64,000 bases of DNA, from assembly GCA_029204225.1 (NCBI GenBank), contig CM055100.1, forward strand, positions 55,113,597-55,177,596. Direction: 5' to 3'. This DNA comes from Diphasiastrum complanatum. Lineage: Eukaryota > Streptophyta > Lycopodiopsida > Lycopodiales > Lycopodiaceae. A program made the translations under genes and the position numbers. Below are positions 31,988 to 41,779 of the stretch, piece after piece. Position 1 is the stretch's first letter; each line of letters begins with the position of its first letter. Below the pieces are notes generated by a model. That model was given only the letters and a program-made list of their open reading frames with translations. It was not told the origin of the DNA and searched no databases.

Positions 31988-32804
31988 TCTCAGAAGAAGA
32001 AAATTAATAAAAAGAAGTTTGAACAAAACAAAAGTGGATGAAAACAAAAAATTTGCGATGAAAGGGCGCTTGAGATCAATACCAGAACTGAATATCGGTT
32101 TCGAGCGCAAGATCTGCACAAATTGTTTGAAAAATAGAGATGCGCGTTTGAAAGCGATATTGCACTACCAGCGGTATCGGACTCGAGCGCACTGTGAAAG
32201 GGTGAAAGCTTGAACGGTAAAAGAGCGCGCTTGAGAGCGATATCGGGAGCTAAAAGCAAAAATCTTGTCAAAAAAATGAAAATTCCAAGGACTTATATAT
32301 ACAAAATTTTTGCACATGTGAGAAGACGACGAAGACACGTGTCGTTAGATTATTCATCCACGTGGACTGTCCGTACTGGCAATGATGACCCAATTATGAG
32401 ACCATGTGGACTGAGACACGTGCCCGAATCCGTTATCGACGCATGTCATTCAGATGTCAGATCAATCATTGTAGGTACGACGGATTTATTTTGACCAATC
32501 ACATGTCGACATGTGTTCCTTCGCCACTCCTCTACAGGTGCAATTTTTTTTTTTTTATAAATAGGTCTTTTTTGGCTCGAATTTTCACACAAGTTTACGA
32601 TTGCTTTGTCGGATATCGATTTCAAGCGCGCCGCTTGCTCTCATTACCTTTCGTTGACTATTATGCGCCTGGATCCGATACTGCATCTTCCGGTATCGCA
32701 TTCAAGCGCGTTTCACATCCCTTTTCTTTTCTGCTCTGTGTTCTTGCGCTCGGATCCGATACTCCAACTTCAAATATCTCTCTCGAGTGCACGCTGCCTT
32801 GACG
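31988..32804. promoter_or_regulatory. Bidirectional promoter of element copy A with mirrored leader repeats and G-boxes
   Basis: A minus-strand TATA (about 32292-32300) points to the H3/Ulp1 gene and a plus-strand TATAAATA (32556-32563) to gene 3. Between them are CACGTG boxes at 32336, 32359 and 32417. Each leader carries three copies of a motif near GATATCGHTTTCAAGCGCG. On the plus strand they lie at 32612-32630, 32691-32710 and 32773-32794. Inverted copies lie at 32225-32247, 32142-32161 and 32066-32083. Copy B has the same mirror-symmetric layout. Confidence 0.7.
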
Positions 32805-33132
32805 TGTGAAAAGACAGTGAGGACACGTGTCGTTAGATTATTGGGCCACGTGGAATGTCCGTATTGACAATGATGATCCAATTATGAGGCCATGTGGGCT
32901 AAGACACGTGCGCGAGTCTGTTTTTGACGTGTGTCATTCTCGCACTTGACAGATGCTAGATCAATCATTCTAGGTACGACGCATTTATTTTAACCAATCA
33001 CATGTCAACACGTGTTCCTTCGCCACTCCTCCACACGTGCGAATTTTTTTTTTATAAATAGGTCTTGTTCGGCTTGGATTTTCAGGCAAATTTATGATTG
33101 CTTTGCCAGATATCGATTTCAAGCACGCCGCT
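32805..33132 (+). repeat. Duplicated promoter core within copy A
   Basis: About 320 bp of the promoter (32317-32634) recur at 32805-33132, including CACGTG at 32824, 32847 and 32905, TATAAATA at 33053-33060 and one leader motif. The second copy is fused directly to the end of gene 3, so its body was lost. Confidence 0.85.
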
Positions 33133-33192
33133 ATTGCGGTTAAAATTTTAGGATATGGGTGAATTCCATGCTCAGATCATCTCATTTTGCAG

Positions 33193-33320
33193 TGTATGCT
33201 GCTTACGTTGATCGGAGTAAGCATGAAAACTATGAGCTATTGGATCCATATGAAAGAAGAAAATTGTTGCATGATTCTAAGTTGCAACTTTCATTGGAAA
33301 AAATATCGGAAGCAGATTAG
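33193..33320 (+). pseudogene. Element gene 3, copy A, last exon only
   Basis: After an acceptor (TTTTGCAG, ending 33192), the exon encodes YAAYVDRSKHENYELLDPY, then ERRKLLHDSKLQLSLEKIS, ending in TAG at 33318-33320. Copy B has the same end at 41511-41612. No family recognised. Confidence 0.45.
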
Positions 33321-33426
33321 ATACTGCTGAATTGTACTTTGTAGATATTTTTATTTAATATACAAAATTTTATTGTGTGTCTATAGCCTATTGGCTTGGA
33401 TAAATTTGCATGCTTTTTGGAATTTT

Positions 33427-34438
33427 TTATAATCCGTCGAATTTGGATTCTTCTGTAAAACCATTGGAAAAGTTGCAGTATATAGTTGTTTTTTGTGCTA
33501 GTCCCGCCATGTTGTGTACTTTTATAAAATGCCGCTCTTGCTTGCCAATGATATTTTTCCATTCCTTGCGATGACCATATGCTAAGACTTCCACTATTTC
33601 TTGCAAAGAATGTCGAATGATGTCGAAATATGTGCTGCATGTCATGAAAATATAATCTAAATCAGTACCAAAAGTATCTAATTTAATTGCACATATTATA
33701 ACGTGTTATATGATCAACACCCCATGCACTTTGAACTGCATCCACAAATTCATTGGTTGTTTTCTGTATCATTTGGACATCAGTATTTGAAAATTTATCT
33801 TTTCTCAAGTATTTCACCATGTTGTCTAACTTTTTCCAAACTTCTACTTTGTGTATACGAGTAGAACCTTCTTCTTCGAAATTTTAAGTTGCTGCAATAA
33901 TTTCTTTCCAAACCGTGTATTGAATCTTAGATTGTTTGCTAGAATAATTTGATAAAAATCTTCGAGCTTTAGATCCTCCAATGCTCGGCTTGCATGGAAT
34001 ATTTCCTGTTTTACCTGATAGCTTGTCATCTTTTTTTATTTTAACATGGCCTTCATGTAAACTTGCTTTGGACAACACGTCCTCTAATCTAGAAATAGCT
34101 TCCTTCGCAAGGGCCTCTGGCTCGGAATTCCATGCAAACAAGATGTGAAGATATATTATTTTTTTTATAATACGCACCTCCGCATGCAATGTACAGATAT
34201 AAACATTTCGTAGAGGAATCGGTAGTACAAGTTTTTAATTAGGATCTTCTCGATCTCTTGATATTCCTGTACTCCTTGTCATGTCTTTTGTTGTTTTCAT
34301 GCAGTACAAACAAGGGTGTTTAGAGTTAGCGCCATGAGATACATTGAACATACATTTTAATGTCTTCAGATCTCCTGCTAAATGCCATTCAATGTTGAAA
34401 GTGCCAATTCTAGGAATATTGAGTGGGACTCCCTCCAT
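33427..34438 (-). pseudogene. Transposase-like gene (DDE-type candidate), copy A, 5' truncated
   Basis: From 34438 leftward the frame reads FNIEWHLAGDLKTLKCMF then HGANSKHPCLYCMKT. It continues (34189-33884) with EAISRLEDVLSKASLHEGHV and (34029-33844) LEDFYQIILANNLRFN, then WGVDHITRYN. The end (33645-33427) has IIRHSLQEIVEVLAYGHRKEW. A GDxK block followed by a CxxC finger, a W..D.IT.Y block and a late HSxQExxE block is the layout of several DDE-type transposase families with an inserted zinc finger. The proposed acids are Asp in GDLK and Glu in SLQEIVE; the first Asp lies in sequence missing from this copy. Stops and frame changes, some of which may be introns, interrupt it. The superfamily is not identified. 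Confidence 0.5.
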
Positions 34439-34445
34439 GTGATTT

Positions 34446-36075
34446 TTTAACTAGCTAAGGAGATCTAACCTAGCCTAACTTACCCTATCTATCTATGGGA
34501 CGCGGCCGACAACTACCCTAGTATATGAGTCTCGATCTATTATTATAAGTCTAAATAATACTAAGTCTATCCTATTTGATCTAAATTGGTTTATCTATCT
34601 GATCTAAGATCTATCTGACTAAGTATCTATTTCTAATCGGCTACAAAGTCTAGGTCACCTAATCTAAATGTTATTTTCTTAAGGCTATCTAACCGAAACT
34701 ATTTAGCTTATTATTGACCTACCGAACAACTTAAGTCTCATTTAACTTAACTACCCTATCCCTACGGGCATCTACTTTAGATCCAATGGGATCTAACTCC
34801 TAACGATCTAGATCTAAACTATCATCAACAACCAACTAACCTATGCTATCGACTATCTTAATCGGCAACTATCGAACTCACTGATCTATATAAACTAAAC
34901 CAAAATTAACCAATTCTACCTACCTAAGCTAGCTAACGGGGTGTTGCGACTCATCATGAGTAGAAGAAGATGACAAGGATGGCGTTGCGGGCACATTTCT
35001 GAGCTCAACATCGGCAGAATAGTAGCGACGCAACCAACTGCCGTTAATGGCCGTGTCGATCAGTTTGTCTTGCAGGTTGGCTAGAATGACTACACCATTA
35101 GGTCGGATCTCTACTACCTTGTAAGGTCCTTCTCCTTGAAACTTGAGCTTGTCTTTATGAGTCTTGGCATTGTATAACAGGGCCAATTCTCCCTTAATAA
35201 GATCCTTGGTCTTGATATTTTGATCGTGCAAAGCCTTCCTATGTTGCTTCTCTACGCCTAGGGCATGAAGTGCTAGGAAGCATGTTTTGTGAAGCTGGAG
35301 AAGATTGTCGAGTATCCTCTTGGTGGATTTCGCTGTACCAAGTCGTTCGGCGATGGCGACTCTCAGACTTGGAATGAAAAACTTAGCAAGAATTACGGCT
35401 TCCTGTCCATACACCATTTTTAATGTGATTTGTCCAGTACTCACTTTAAATGTGATTCTGAAAGCCCATAAAGTCGCATGAAGCTTATATTCTGAATCCG
35501 ATCGCGAAGCTTCGACCATCTTCGTGATAATTCCGTAGAGGATCTTGTTTGATGATTTTGCTTGTCCGTTGTAATGTGGGTAATAGGGTGTACTCTTCTT
35601 ATGGACAACCAGATAAGAGGATAACAAGTGAGTGAGAGTCTCATTGAGAAAATGTGTTCCGCGATCACCCACAAGTTCTAACGAGCACCCAAAATGCACT
35701 AAGATGTTCTCATATAAGAATTTAGCAGTGGAGTTGGCATCAACTTTCCTCACTGCTTTGGCTTCTACCCATTTGGTCAAGTAGTTGGTGGCTACAATGA
35801 TATAGCGAGCTTGGGAACCACGGGCAGTTGGACGAATAGGGCCGACATAGTCAATGTCCCATTTCTCAAACAGCACTTCAGCCAAAATAGGTCGTAACGG
35901 CATTCTATCCTTTCCTTGGGTTCGGATGGAACCGTTGGCACACGCCACACCTTTTAATCTAATAGTGAATATCCTTGAACACCATGGGCCACCACAGGCC
36001 TTGTTGCAGCACTTTCCTATTGGTAGCTTTGGCAGCAACGTGTTAACAGGGTTAACTAGAGTTAATTTGTAGCGC
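34446..36075 (-). mobile_element. Ty3/gypsy element 2, 3' fragment
   Basis: Consists of an integrase frame (34929-36038) followed by about 480 bp rich in CTATCTAA/GATCTA phrases, probably 3' UTR or LTR. It lies exactly at the junction of element copies A and B. No matching second LTR was found. Confidence 0.7.
34929..36038 (-). pseudogene. Ty3/gypsy integrase, catalytic Glu replaced by Lys (gypsy element 2)
   Basis: A single open frame of about 369 codons covers the integrase core and C-terminal domain. It has LFEKWDIDYVGPIRP (first Asp), ELVGDRGTHFLNETL (second Asp), and NGQAKSSNKILYGII, where gypsy integrases have NGQAESxNK. The third catalytic acid is therefore Lys. The C-terminal part carries FQGEGPYKVVEIRPNGVV and INGSWLRRYY. 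The zinc-binding region upstream is degraded. The frame is otherwise unusually well kept. Confidence 0.85.
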
Positions 36076-36179
36076 CAAATAGATCAGTGTTTCAAATTTT
36101 TGCCAACACATATTTTCAGATTCATGGCTTTTTGTGTACGCATATTTTTAGATTCATAGTTCAGTATTTTAGATTTTTG

Positions 36180-37658
36180 CCTGCACATTACGAATGGCAC
36201 CATCAAGGAAGCCGTGCTCCTCAATCGACTCTATGGTTCTATTTAATGAGAAAGATGATAATGGATTATGAGTGCCAAGAAAATATTCAAAAAACTCTTT
36301 GGTTTTGATGCATCCATCATCAAGAGGAACATTTCGAAAAAGCAAAAGGTCAAAACTATCATTTCGATCTTATTGGAAGGCCAGAATTTTGGATTTCAGA
36401 ACATCATCAGGAGGAAAATCTATTTTTGAAATTCTAGTCCAACATGTATATATGCATTCAGAGATAAATGTGCAAGGATTCAACCGTCAGGATCACAAAA
36501 AAAACAGTTGTGCGTATTGATATTTTTGATACTTTGATTTTTGTCATTCATAAATATCTAATAGTAAACTTGCCAATCTGATCAATTTTTTCTTGCAGAT
36601 CTATATCCATCCAACATAAATGAATAAGAGCACAGTGGATCTCTAATAGGTGTATTAGATGTTATTCACACTGATATTGGACAGCTGCAATATCGAGGTA
36701 GAATTGCAAAAGGTTTAGCTGATAGTGGGATCTTTTTTTATGAATCAATGTACATTCCTGATACAAAAGGAGATTTTGGACAAATAGTTCCAATTCCATT
36801 ACCTAGTTTTGAAAGTGATAAATGGGTTGCTCCAGATGCTGTAGTTTCAAAATCATTTTGTTGCAAGCTATATAATGATATAAGAAATTCATTAAAGATA
36901 AGCACGGGATAAAAAACAGCAGTTGGTTTATTTCCTTGAATATATTTGTGGATTTCTTTTCAAGTGTCAATGTACACAAAACCCCAACGATGTTTGTATG
37001 CAAAAATCTATCAGATAGTTTATTATCTAAACTTATGGATGAAGGCTAGGACAAAAGATCAGATGGAGAAATAGAATGCAAAATTAAAATGTCTTCCATT
37101 TTCTTTCATTATCAAATTAAAAAACAAATGTTGAGCTTATGCTTTCATTATCAAAGATGGAAAAAAAATAAAGGTAAATGGGTGTCACTCGATCAAAGAC
37201 TTGGAAGCCAGTGGACATTCAAAATGAAAAAATATTGAAATTATATACAATGATGCAATTTTGACATGTGTTGAGGTGGAAGAAAATTGGAGTCTAAATT
37301 ACATCAACGAGAAACTATTGCTCCTACAAGATGATGTACTTTCAGACTTTAGATTCATTTTCAATGGTAAACTTGTAAGTAACTATAAACACTTGAGTCT
37401 TTATGAATAGTTTCAATAAAAACTTTCTCATACAATCTCTATACTAATTGGAACTCACATTGTATTAGTTTTGTGCAGGTACGTAAAAGACGAGCTCGAG
37501 ATCAAATGCAAAGATATTGGCAAAACAATCCAACTTATGGAAGAACACTGAGATTCACTATCAGCAATTATATGTCAATCATGTCTTTTTATCAATATAG
37601 AAAATTGCATTCCAGTATTACACTATGGACACAACCTGATTGTAAGAATCTATATTGA
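36180..37658 (+). pseudogene. Element gene 1, copy B (unidentified, spliced)
   Basis: Includes an upstream open segment (36272-36520; with FRKSKRSKLSFRSYWKARIL) absent from copy A. An acceptor-like AG at about 36649-36650 precedes VLDVIHTDIGQLQYRGR, YIPDTKGDFGQIVPIPLPSF and later EENWSLNYINEKLLLLQDD. The donor at 37375 and the acceptor before 37479 join AAA CTT to GTA CGT in frame. The last exon gives RKRRARDQMQRYWQNNPTYG and ends at 37656-37658. Single-base changes break it in places (for example about 37045 and 37200). Function unknown. Confidence 0.5.
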
Positions 37659-37724
37659 TATTAATCAAAATCTCATAAACGGGTCGTTTACATGTAAGAT
37701 TGTATCTTTTTTTTTTATGTATTT

Positions 37725-39802
37725 CTATTCAGTAAATTTTTCTATATTTTCAGTATCAGTATTAGGAACTGATAAGGCAATAGGTTCTTCTTCTATAATC
37801 TCGCCTTCCTCTGTTTCGGGAAAGAATTCTATGTGTTTTAAGGCAACAGGCCTCTCTGCTATAATATCGCCTTCCTCTGTATTGGAAAGGACTTCTATGT
37901 CTTTTTGATCATATATAATAATATCTACATCTTGAGCAACCTGAAAAGATGTTAAGGCAGGAGCAGCTTGCTTTTTAGGGCCCTCAATTTCAACTGTAAC
38001 GCGTACACCGTTCTATACATAGATTCTGATCAACTCTTGCAAAAATCTATATACATCGTCGGGAGTATACGGCTCAAGAGTGAACTGTCATCACAAAACA
38101 CGTGAATCAGCAAATTACAAACAATGATAGTAAAAAAATATGAATCAGAATGAAAGGAACTTCAAGTGAACAAAATATTACCTTTTCAATATCTATTATA
38201 CCACTCAAAAAAGAGCTTTGTATTGTACAGGATGAACCATGCACAACTAAAAGCGTCCCTTTGCTATCTATACACACTGCATATATTGAATGAAAATTAG
38301 TAATACCATGACAAAAATTTTATTTATGCTATAATGATAGATTTAAACTAAAAACAATACATGCATATCAGAGATAAATTGAATATACCTTGAGAGATTT
38401 AATGGTTATCTCTTCAATTGAGGTTGCCGTTGTCGGTATTTCCCGAACGACATCATGAAGTAGATAATCAAATTTTCTATAGGTATTAGCAGCTGAGTTT
38501 ACTTTTACACATAGAAAATTTGATACTCCCTCCTTATTTATCTTTATAGAAAAAATGTTCAGGCTCCAATGCCGACTGCAATAATCAAAATAGAAATTAA
38601 AGCAATCCTTACTTACTAAAGCAATGCCAACTGCAACAATCCAAATTAAAGCAACAAAAACAATTGAGCAATCCTTACTTATTCTCATATGGAATCAAAT
38701 AAAATTTCGTCACTAGACTACATTCGATAAAATATACAGCCCTTTCAAAATTGGCGTCTTTTGCCTTCACCGCTCCCATAAAAAATGGACTAACAACAAA
38801 AACTACACCTTGAGAATCAGAACTAATACCATGCTACAAAAAGTTTCCTCCGACTTCTACTATAACATTTGTAATCTCTAATGTTTTTTCTTTCAGCTCG
38901 GCACAAAATTTGGGACCTAATCTATAGCTTCTATTTGAATCTAGAAGAAAGAAATCAAAATAATTGTTGAGAAGATCAATTTTATTAGCTAAGTAAGTCT
39001 CGTATTGGTTATAATACTCGGAAACAAAATAAACCTACATAGGATCGTATGGAATTCTGAAAAAAAGATTATGTACAGGAGCATAAAGAGAAGTAGACAC
39101 AATATTTACATATTTCTCAATTATTTTGTCGAGCTCCTCTTGGGTAATCTTCACTTTTGGTGAAGAAACCTTCTGAGGAGCTGGACGAATAATATGAGGA
39201 GGAGAGGGTGATTCTCGATTTGAATCAAATTCTCCAGCATCTGATTCAGAGCTCAAAAAAATATGGGGTCTCTTGCTAGGGATAACTCTAGGAGGAAGGG
39301 AAGCAGCTGGCCTTTGAGATCCAGCTTTCTTAGGGACAGGTTGTTTCCTTTTCCTTGTAGAGGTAGTTGGCAAGTTTGTTCTATCCAAAGGCAGGTCTCT
39401 GGAGGTGTTGGCGTTATCTACATGTAGACCAGAATAACGATCCCGAAGTCTTTTGAGAATAATGAAATCTTTTGGCATGATGGTGACACGCTTACCATGC
39501 ACAGCCAAAAGACAGGAATCCTCAAAAAACTGGGATAGAAAATCTTCAGTAGCATCTTGTAAGTCCTGCATGGCTGTCATGGCAAAATGAACATTTAGCC
39601 CAAGTGACAGTGTGACATTTCTAATAGATCGGCCGAAAGGAGCTCTAGGGATCAATAATTCAGTTGATCTCTGGAGTTTTATTATCTCCATCAGCCAGAT
39701 CTGCTTTCTGCCACGTCCACGGCCAATACTAGGGGGAACACGGGCATGGGATGGTTGTACAGAGGTTATGGCATGGGCAATGGATTTCGTCCTAGCCATC
39801 AT
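37725..39802 (-). pseudogene. Histone H3-domain/Ulp1-like peptidase gene, copy B
   Basis: The exon layout is the same as copy A: 39802-38679, 38575-38389, 38276-38182 and 38084-37725. Exon 1 starts MMARTKSIAH, closer than copy A to the H3 N terminus ARTKQTAR. It encodes the whole fold (ELLIPRAPFGRSIRNV, EDFLSQFFEDSCLLAVHGKR, VTIMPKD). The segment from PF to ALQ matches canonical H3 in length (copy A) with no extra loop-1 residues, unlike most CENH3. Exon 1 length (1124 bp) gives the phase needed for exon 2, which begins RHWSLNIFSIK with the catalytic-type His kept (38569-38571). Exon 2 is 187 bp in both copies. Damage: TAG at 39035-39037, TAG at 38834-38836 (shared with copy A), exon 3 reduced to 95 bp so that the Gln/Cys motif is out of frame, and TAG in exon 4. 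Confidence 0.8.
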
Positions 39803-40640
39803 TCTCAGAATCAGAAAAAGTAAATTTTAAAAAAAAAGTCTGTAAGTTGATTATCGAACCCAAGCGTAGGGAATGAATACAAAAAAAATTTGCGATAAGA
39901 AGGCGCTTGAGATCGATACCAGAACTGAATTATGGTTTCGAACGCAAGATAGAAAGAGAATATCAGAAGAACCCCAAACCATGTTCGAAAGCGATATTGG
40001 AAATACAACAGTATCGGTTCCGAGCGTAGGATGAGAAGGCAGAGTGATTGCAAATAGAGAGTGCACTTGAGAGCGATATTGGGAGCGAAAAACAAAAAAT
40101 TTGTGAGAAAAAAATGAAAATTCCGAGGGTGTATATATAGAAAATTTTTGCACGTGTAAAATAACGGCTTTTGACATGTGGCGGCATCTAACTGGTCCAC
40201 GCGTTATGTCCGTACTGCCAATTACACCTCAGTTATGAGGCCACGTGGGTGTAGGACACGTGCACTAATCATATTGCAACACTCATTCTACACGTGATAA
40301 ATGTCAGATCAATCATTCTCTGTACGACAGAATACTCCTAACAAATCATGCGTCGACATGTGTCCTTTTGGAACTCCTCCACATGTGCAATTTTTTTTTA
40401 TAAATAGGTCATTTTCGGCACAAATTTTCATGCAAATTTTCTGATTTTTGAGCCAAATATTGATTTCAAGCGCACACTTGTCTCTATTTACGTTTTGTTG
40501 ATATACTTGCACTTGGAATTGATACTACTTGGTCCGGTATCGCTTTCAAGCACGTCTTATGTCTCCTTTTTTTTTCTGATCTTTGTACTCGTGTTCAGAT
40601 CTGATAACCTATTTTCTGATATCTCTTTCGTGCACACATT
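39803..40640. promoter_or_regulatory. Bidirectional promoter of element copy B
   Basis: Minus-strand TATA at 40131-40140 and plus-strand TATAAATA at 40399-40406, with CACGTG at 40242 and 40257 between them. Three inverted leader motifs (39902-39920, 39983-40000, 40062-40080) mirror three direct ones (40454-40476, 40535-40554, 40617-40636). The layout equals that of copy A without the duplication. Confidence 0.7.
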
Positions 40641-41612
40641 GCCTTGAGGTTCTTGTCTGACCAACATTTTGCACCTAAGAGCGATATTCAGAATCTTTCT
40701 TCTGTATTTTTTTGTTTAAAATGTAATTTCGATTCTAGTCTGTTTTCTTTTTTTCATGAATTTGGTATTAGTGATGGTTTAGAGTATTTCAAATCTCTTT
40801 TTTCTCCTCTTCTTTTTATTTTTTCTTCTATTATTGAGGGTCCTAGTGTGGAAGCAATTTCTGAGACTTATCTCATATTTAAGTCTCTGTTCAGTACTCC
40901 CTTATTTAGATTTCAGAATAAGGACATGATTCATTATCAGAACCTGGTAACACTTGACAAGCATATCTATAAAGCTAAGCTTGACAGAATGTTCACCAAG
41001 TTACATAATGATTTTAAATCTGTAGATGATTGCCCAATTCACAATAAAAAATGTAGATTTGTTGAGTTTCAGTCTACATTTGTTTTTTTTTTCTTTTGTT
41101 AAGCATTTTTGACGATTCGGAAGCTGGCCCTTCCACTTCTGAAGCTGTTTCTTCCAGTGGTACAAAGTCTAAAAAGTCGAAGATTGTAGATATAATTTTT
41201 TTTTATTGATACGAGTGTTAGTTTAGATGATTGTACAGATTTTGATCTTGCATAAAATAGGGCATCATTTGTTGGCCCTAGAACTCCCAACACCCTTTCT
41301 CCTTCTGATAAATCTCTTATCACATTGCCTACTTATAATATAGATATAAAATTTTTTTTGACATTATCGAATATATCGGATCTTTTTTATTTTACTGAAG
41401 CTGAGACTCTTTGCATTTTGAACAAAGAGGTTGATGAATTTCCACATCCATATTTAAGCAATCTTTTTCTGAATAAAGCTCATCATTATGTACACCAGGG
41501 AGAAGATCATTAGCATGAAAACTATGAGCTCTTGGATCCATACGAAAGATGAAAATTGATGCATGATTCAAAGTTGCAACTTTCATTAGAGAAAGTATCG
41601 GAAGCAGAGTAG
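40620..41612 (+). pseudogene. Element gene 3, copy B (unidentified)
   Basis: An open frame from 40620 to 41102 encodes a helical protein with IEGPSVEAISETYLIFKSLF and DKHIYKAKLDRMFTKLHNDF. Other frames continue with DDSEAGPSTSEAVSSSGTKS (about 41108-41170), PRTPNTLSPSDKSLITLPTY (about 41278-41340, continuing to 41513) and a C-terminal KHENYELLDPYE block to 41612. The Ser/Thr-rich, Lys-rich linker suggests a nuclear protein. Divergent to the H3/Ulp1 gene and sharing its promoter. No homologous family recognised. Confidence 0.45.
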
Positions 41613-41779
41613 ATTTTGCTCAATTGTACTTTGTAAAAATTTTCATTTAATATACAAAATCTTATTTTGTGTCTGTTTGGCTTGTATAAATTTGCATGCT
41701 TTTTGAAATTTTTTATACTCCATCAATTTTATATTATGACAAATTTGGATTCTTCTGTAAAACCATTGGAAAAGTTGCA

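Larger units (their letters stand above)
28773..34446. mobile_element. Large unclassified DNA element, copy A, carrying the histone H3-Ulp1-like gene
   Basis: This segment is colinear with copy B (36180-42765). The order is: plus-strand gene 1, minus-strand H3/Ulp1-like gene, bidirectional promoter, plus-strand gene 3, minus-strand transposase-like gene. Copy A lacks upstream exons of gene 1, the body of gene 3 and the N-terminal part of the transposase-like gene; it has a duplicated promoter core. Its left boundary abuts a family Y remnant. Its right boundary abuts gypsy element 2. No terminal inverted repeats or target duplications were identified. Confidence 0.75.

Noticed and set aside
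32404-32809. Open frames across the element promoter (DIDFKRA-like repeated peptides)
   Set aside because: The repeated peptides are translations of the mirrored leader motif and occur in both orientations; more likely non-coding leader.
34446-36075. Gypsy fragment as part of the H3 element
   Set aside because: It has standard gypsy integrase sequence, is absent from the corresponding place at the end of copy B, and interrupts colinearity; treated as a separate element.
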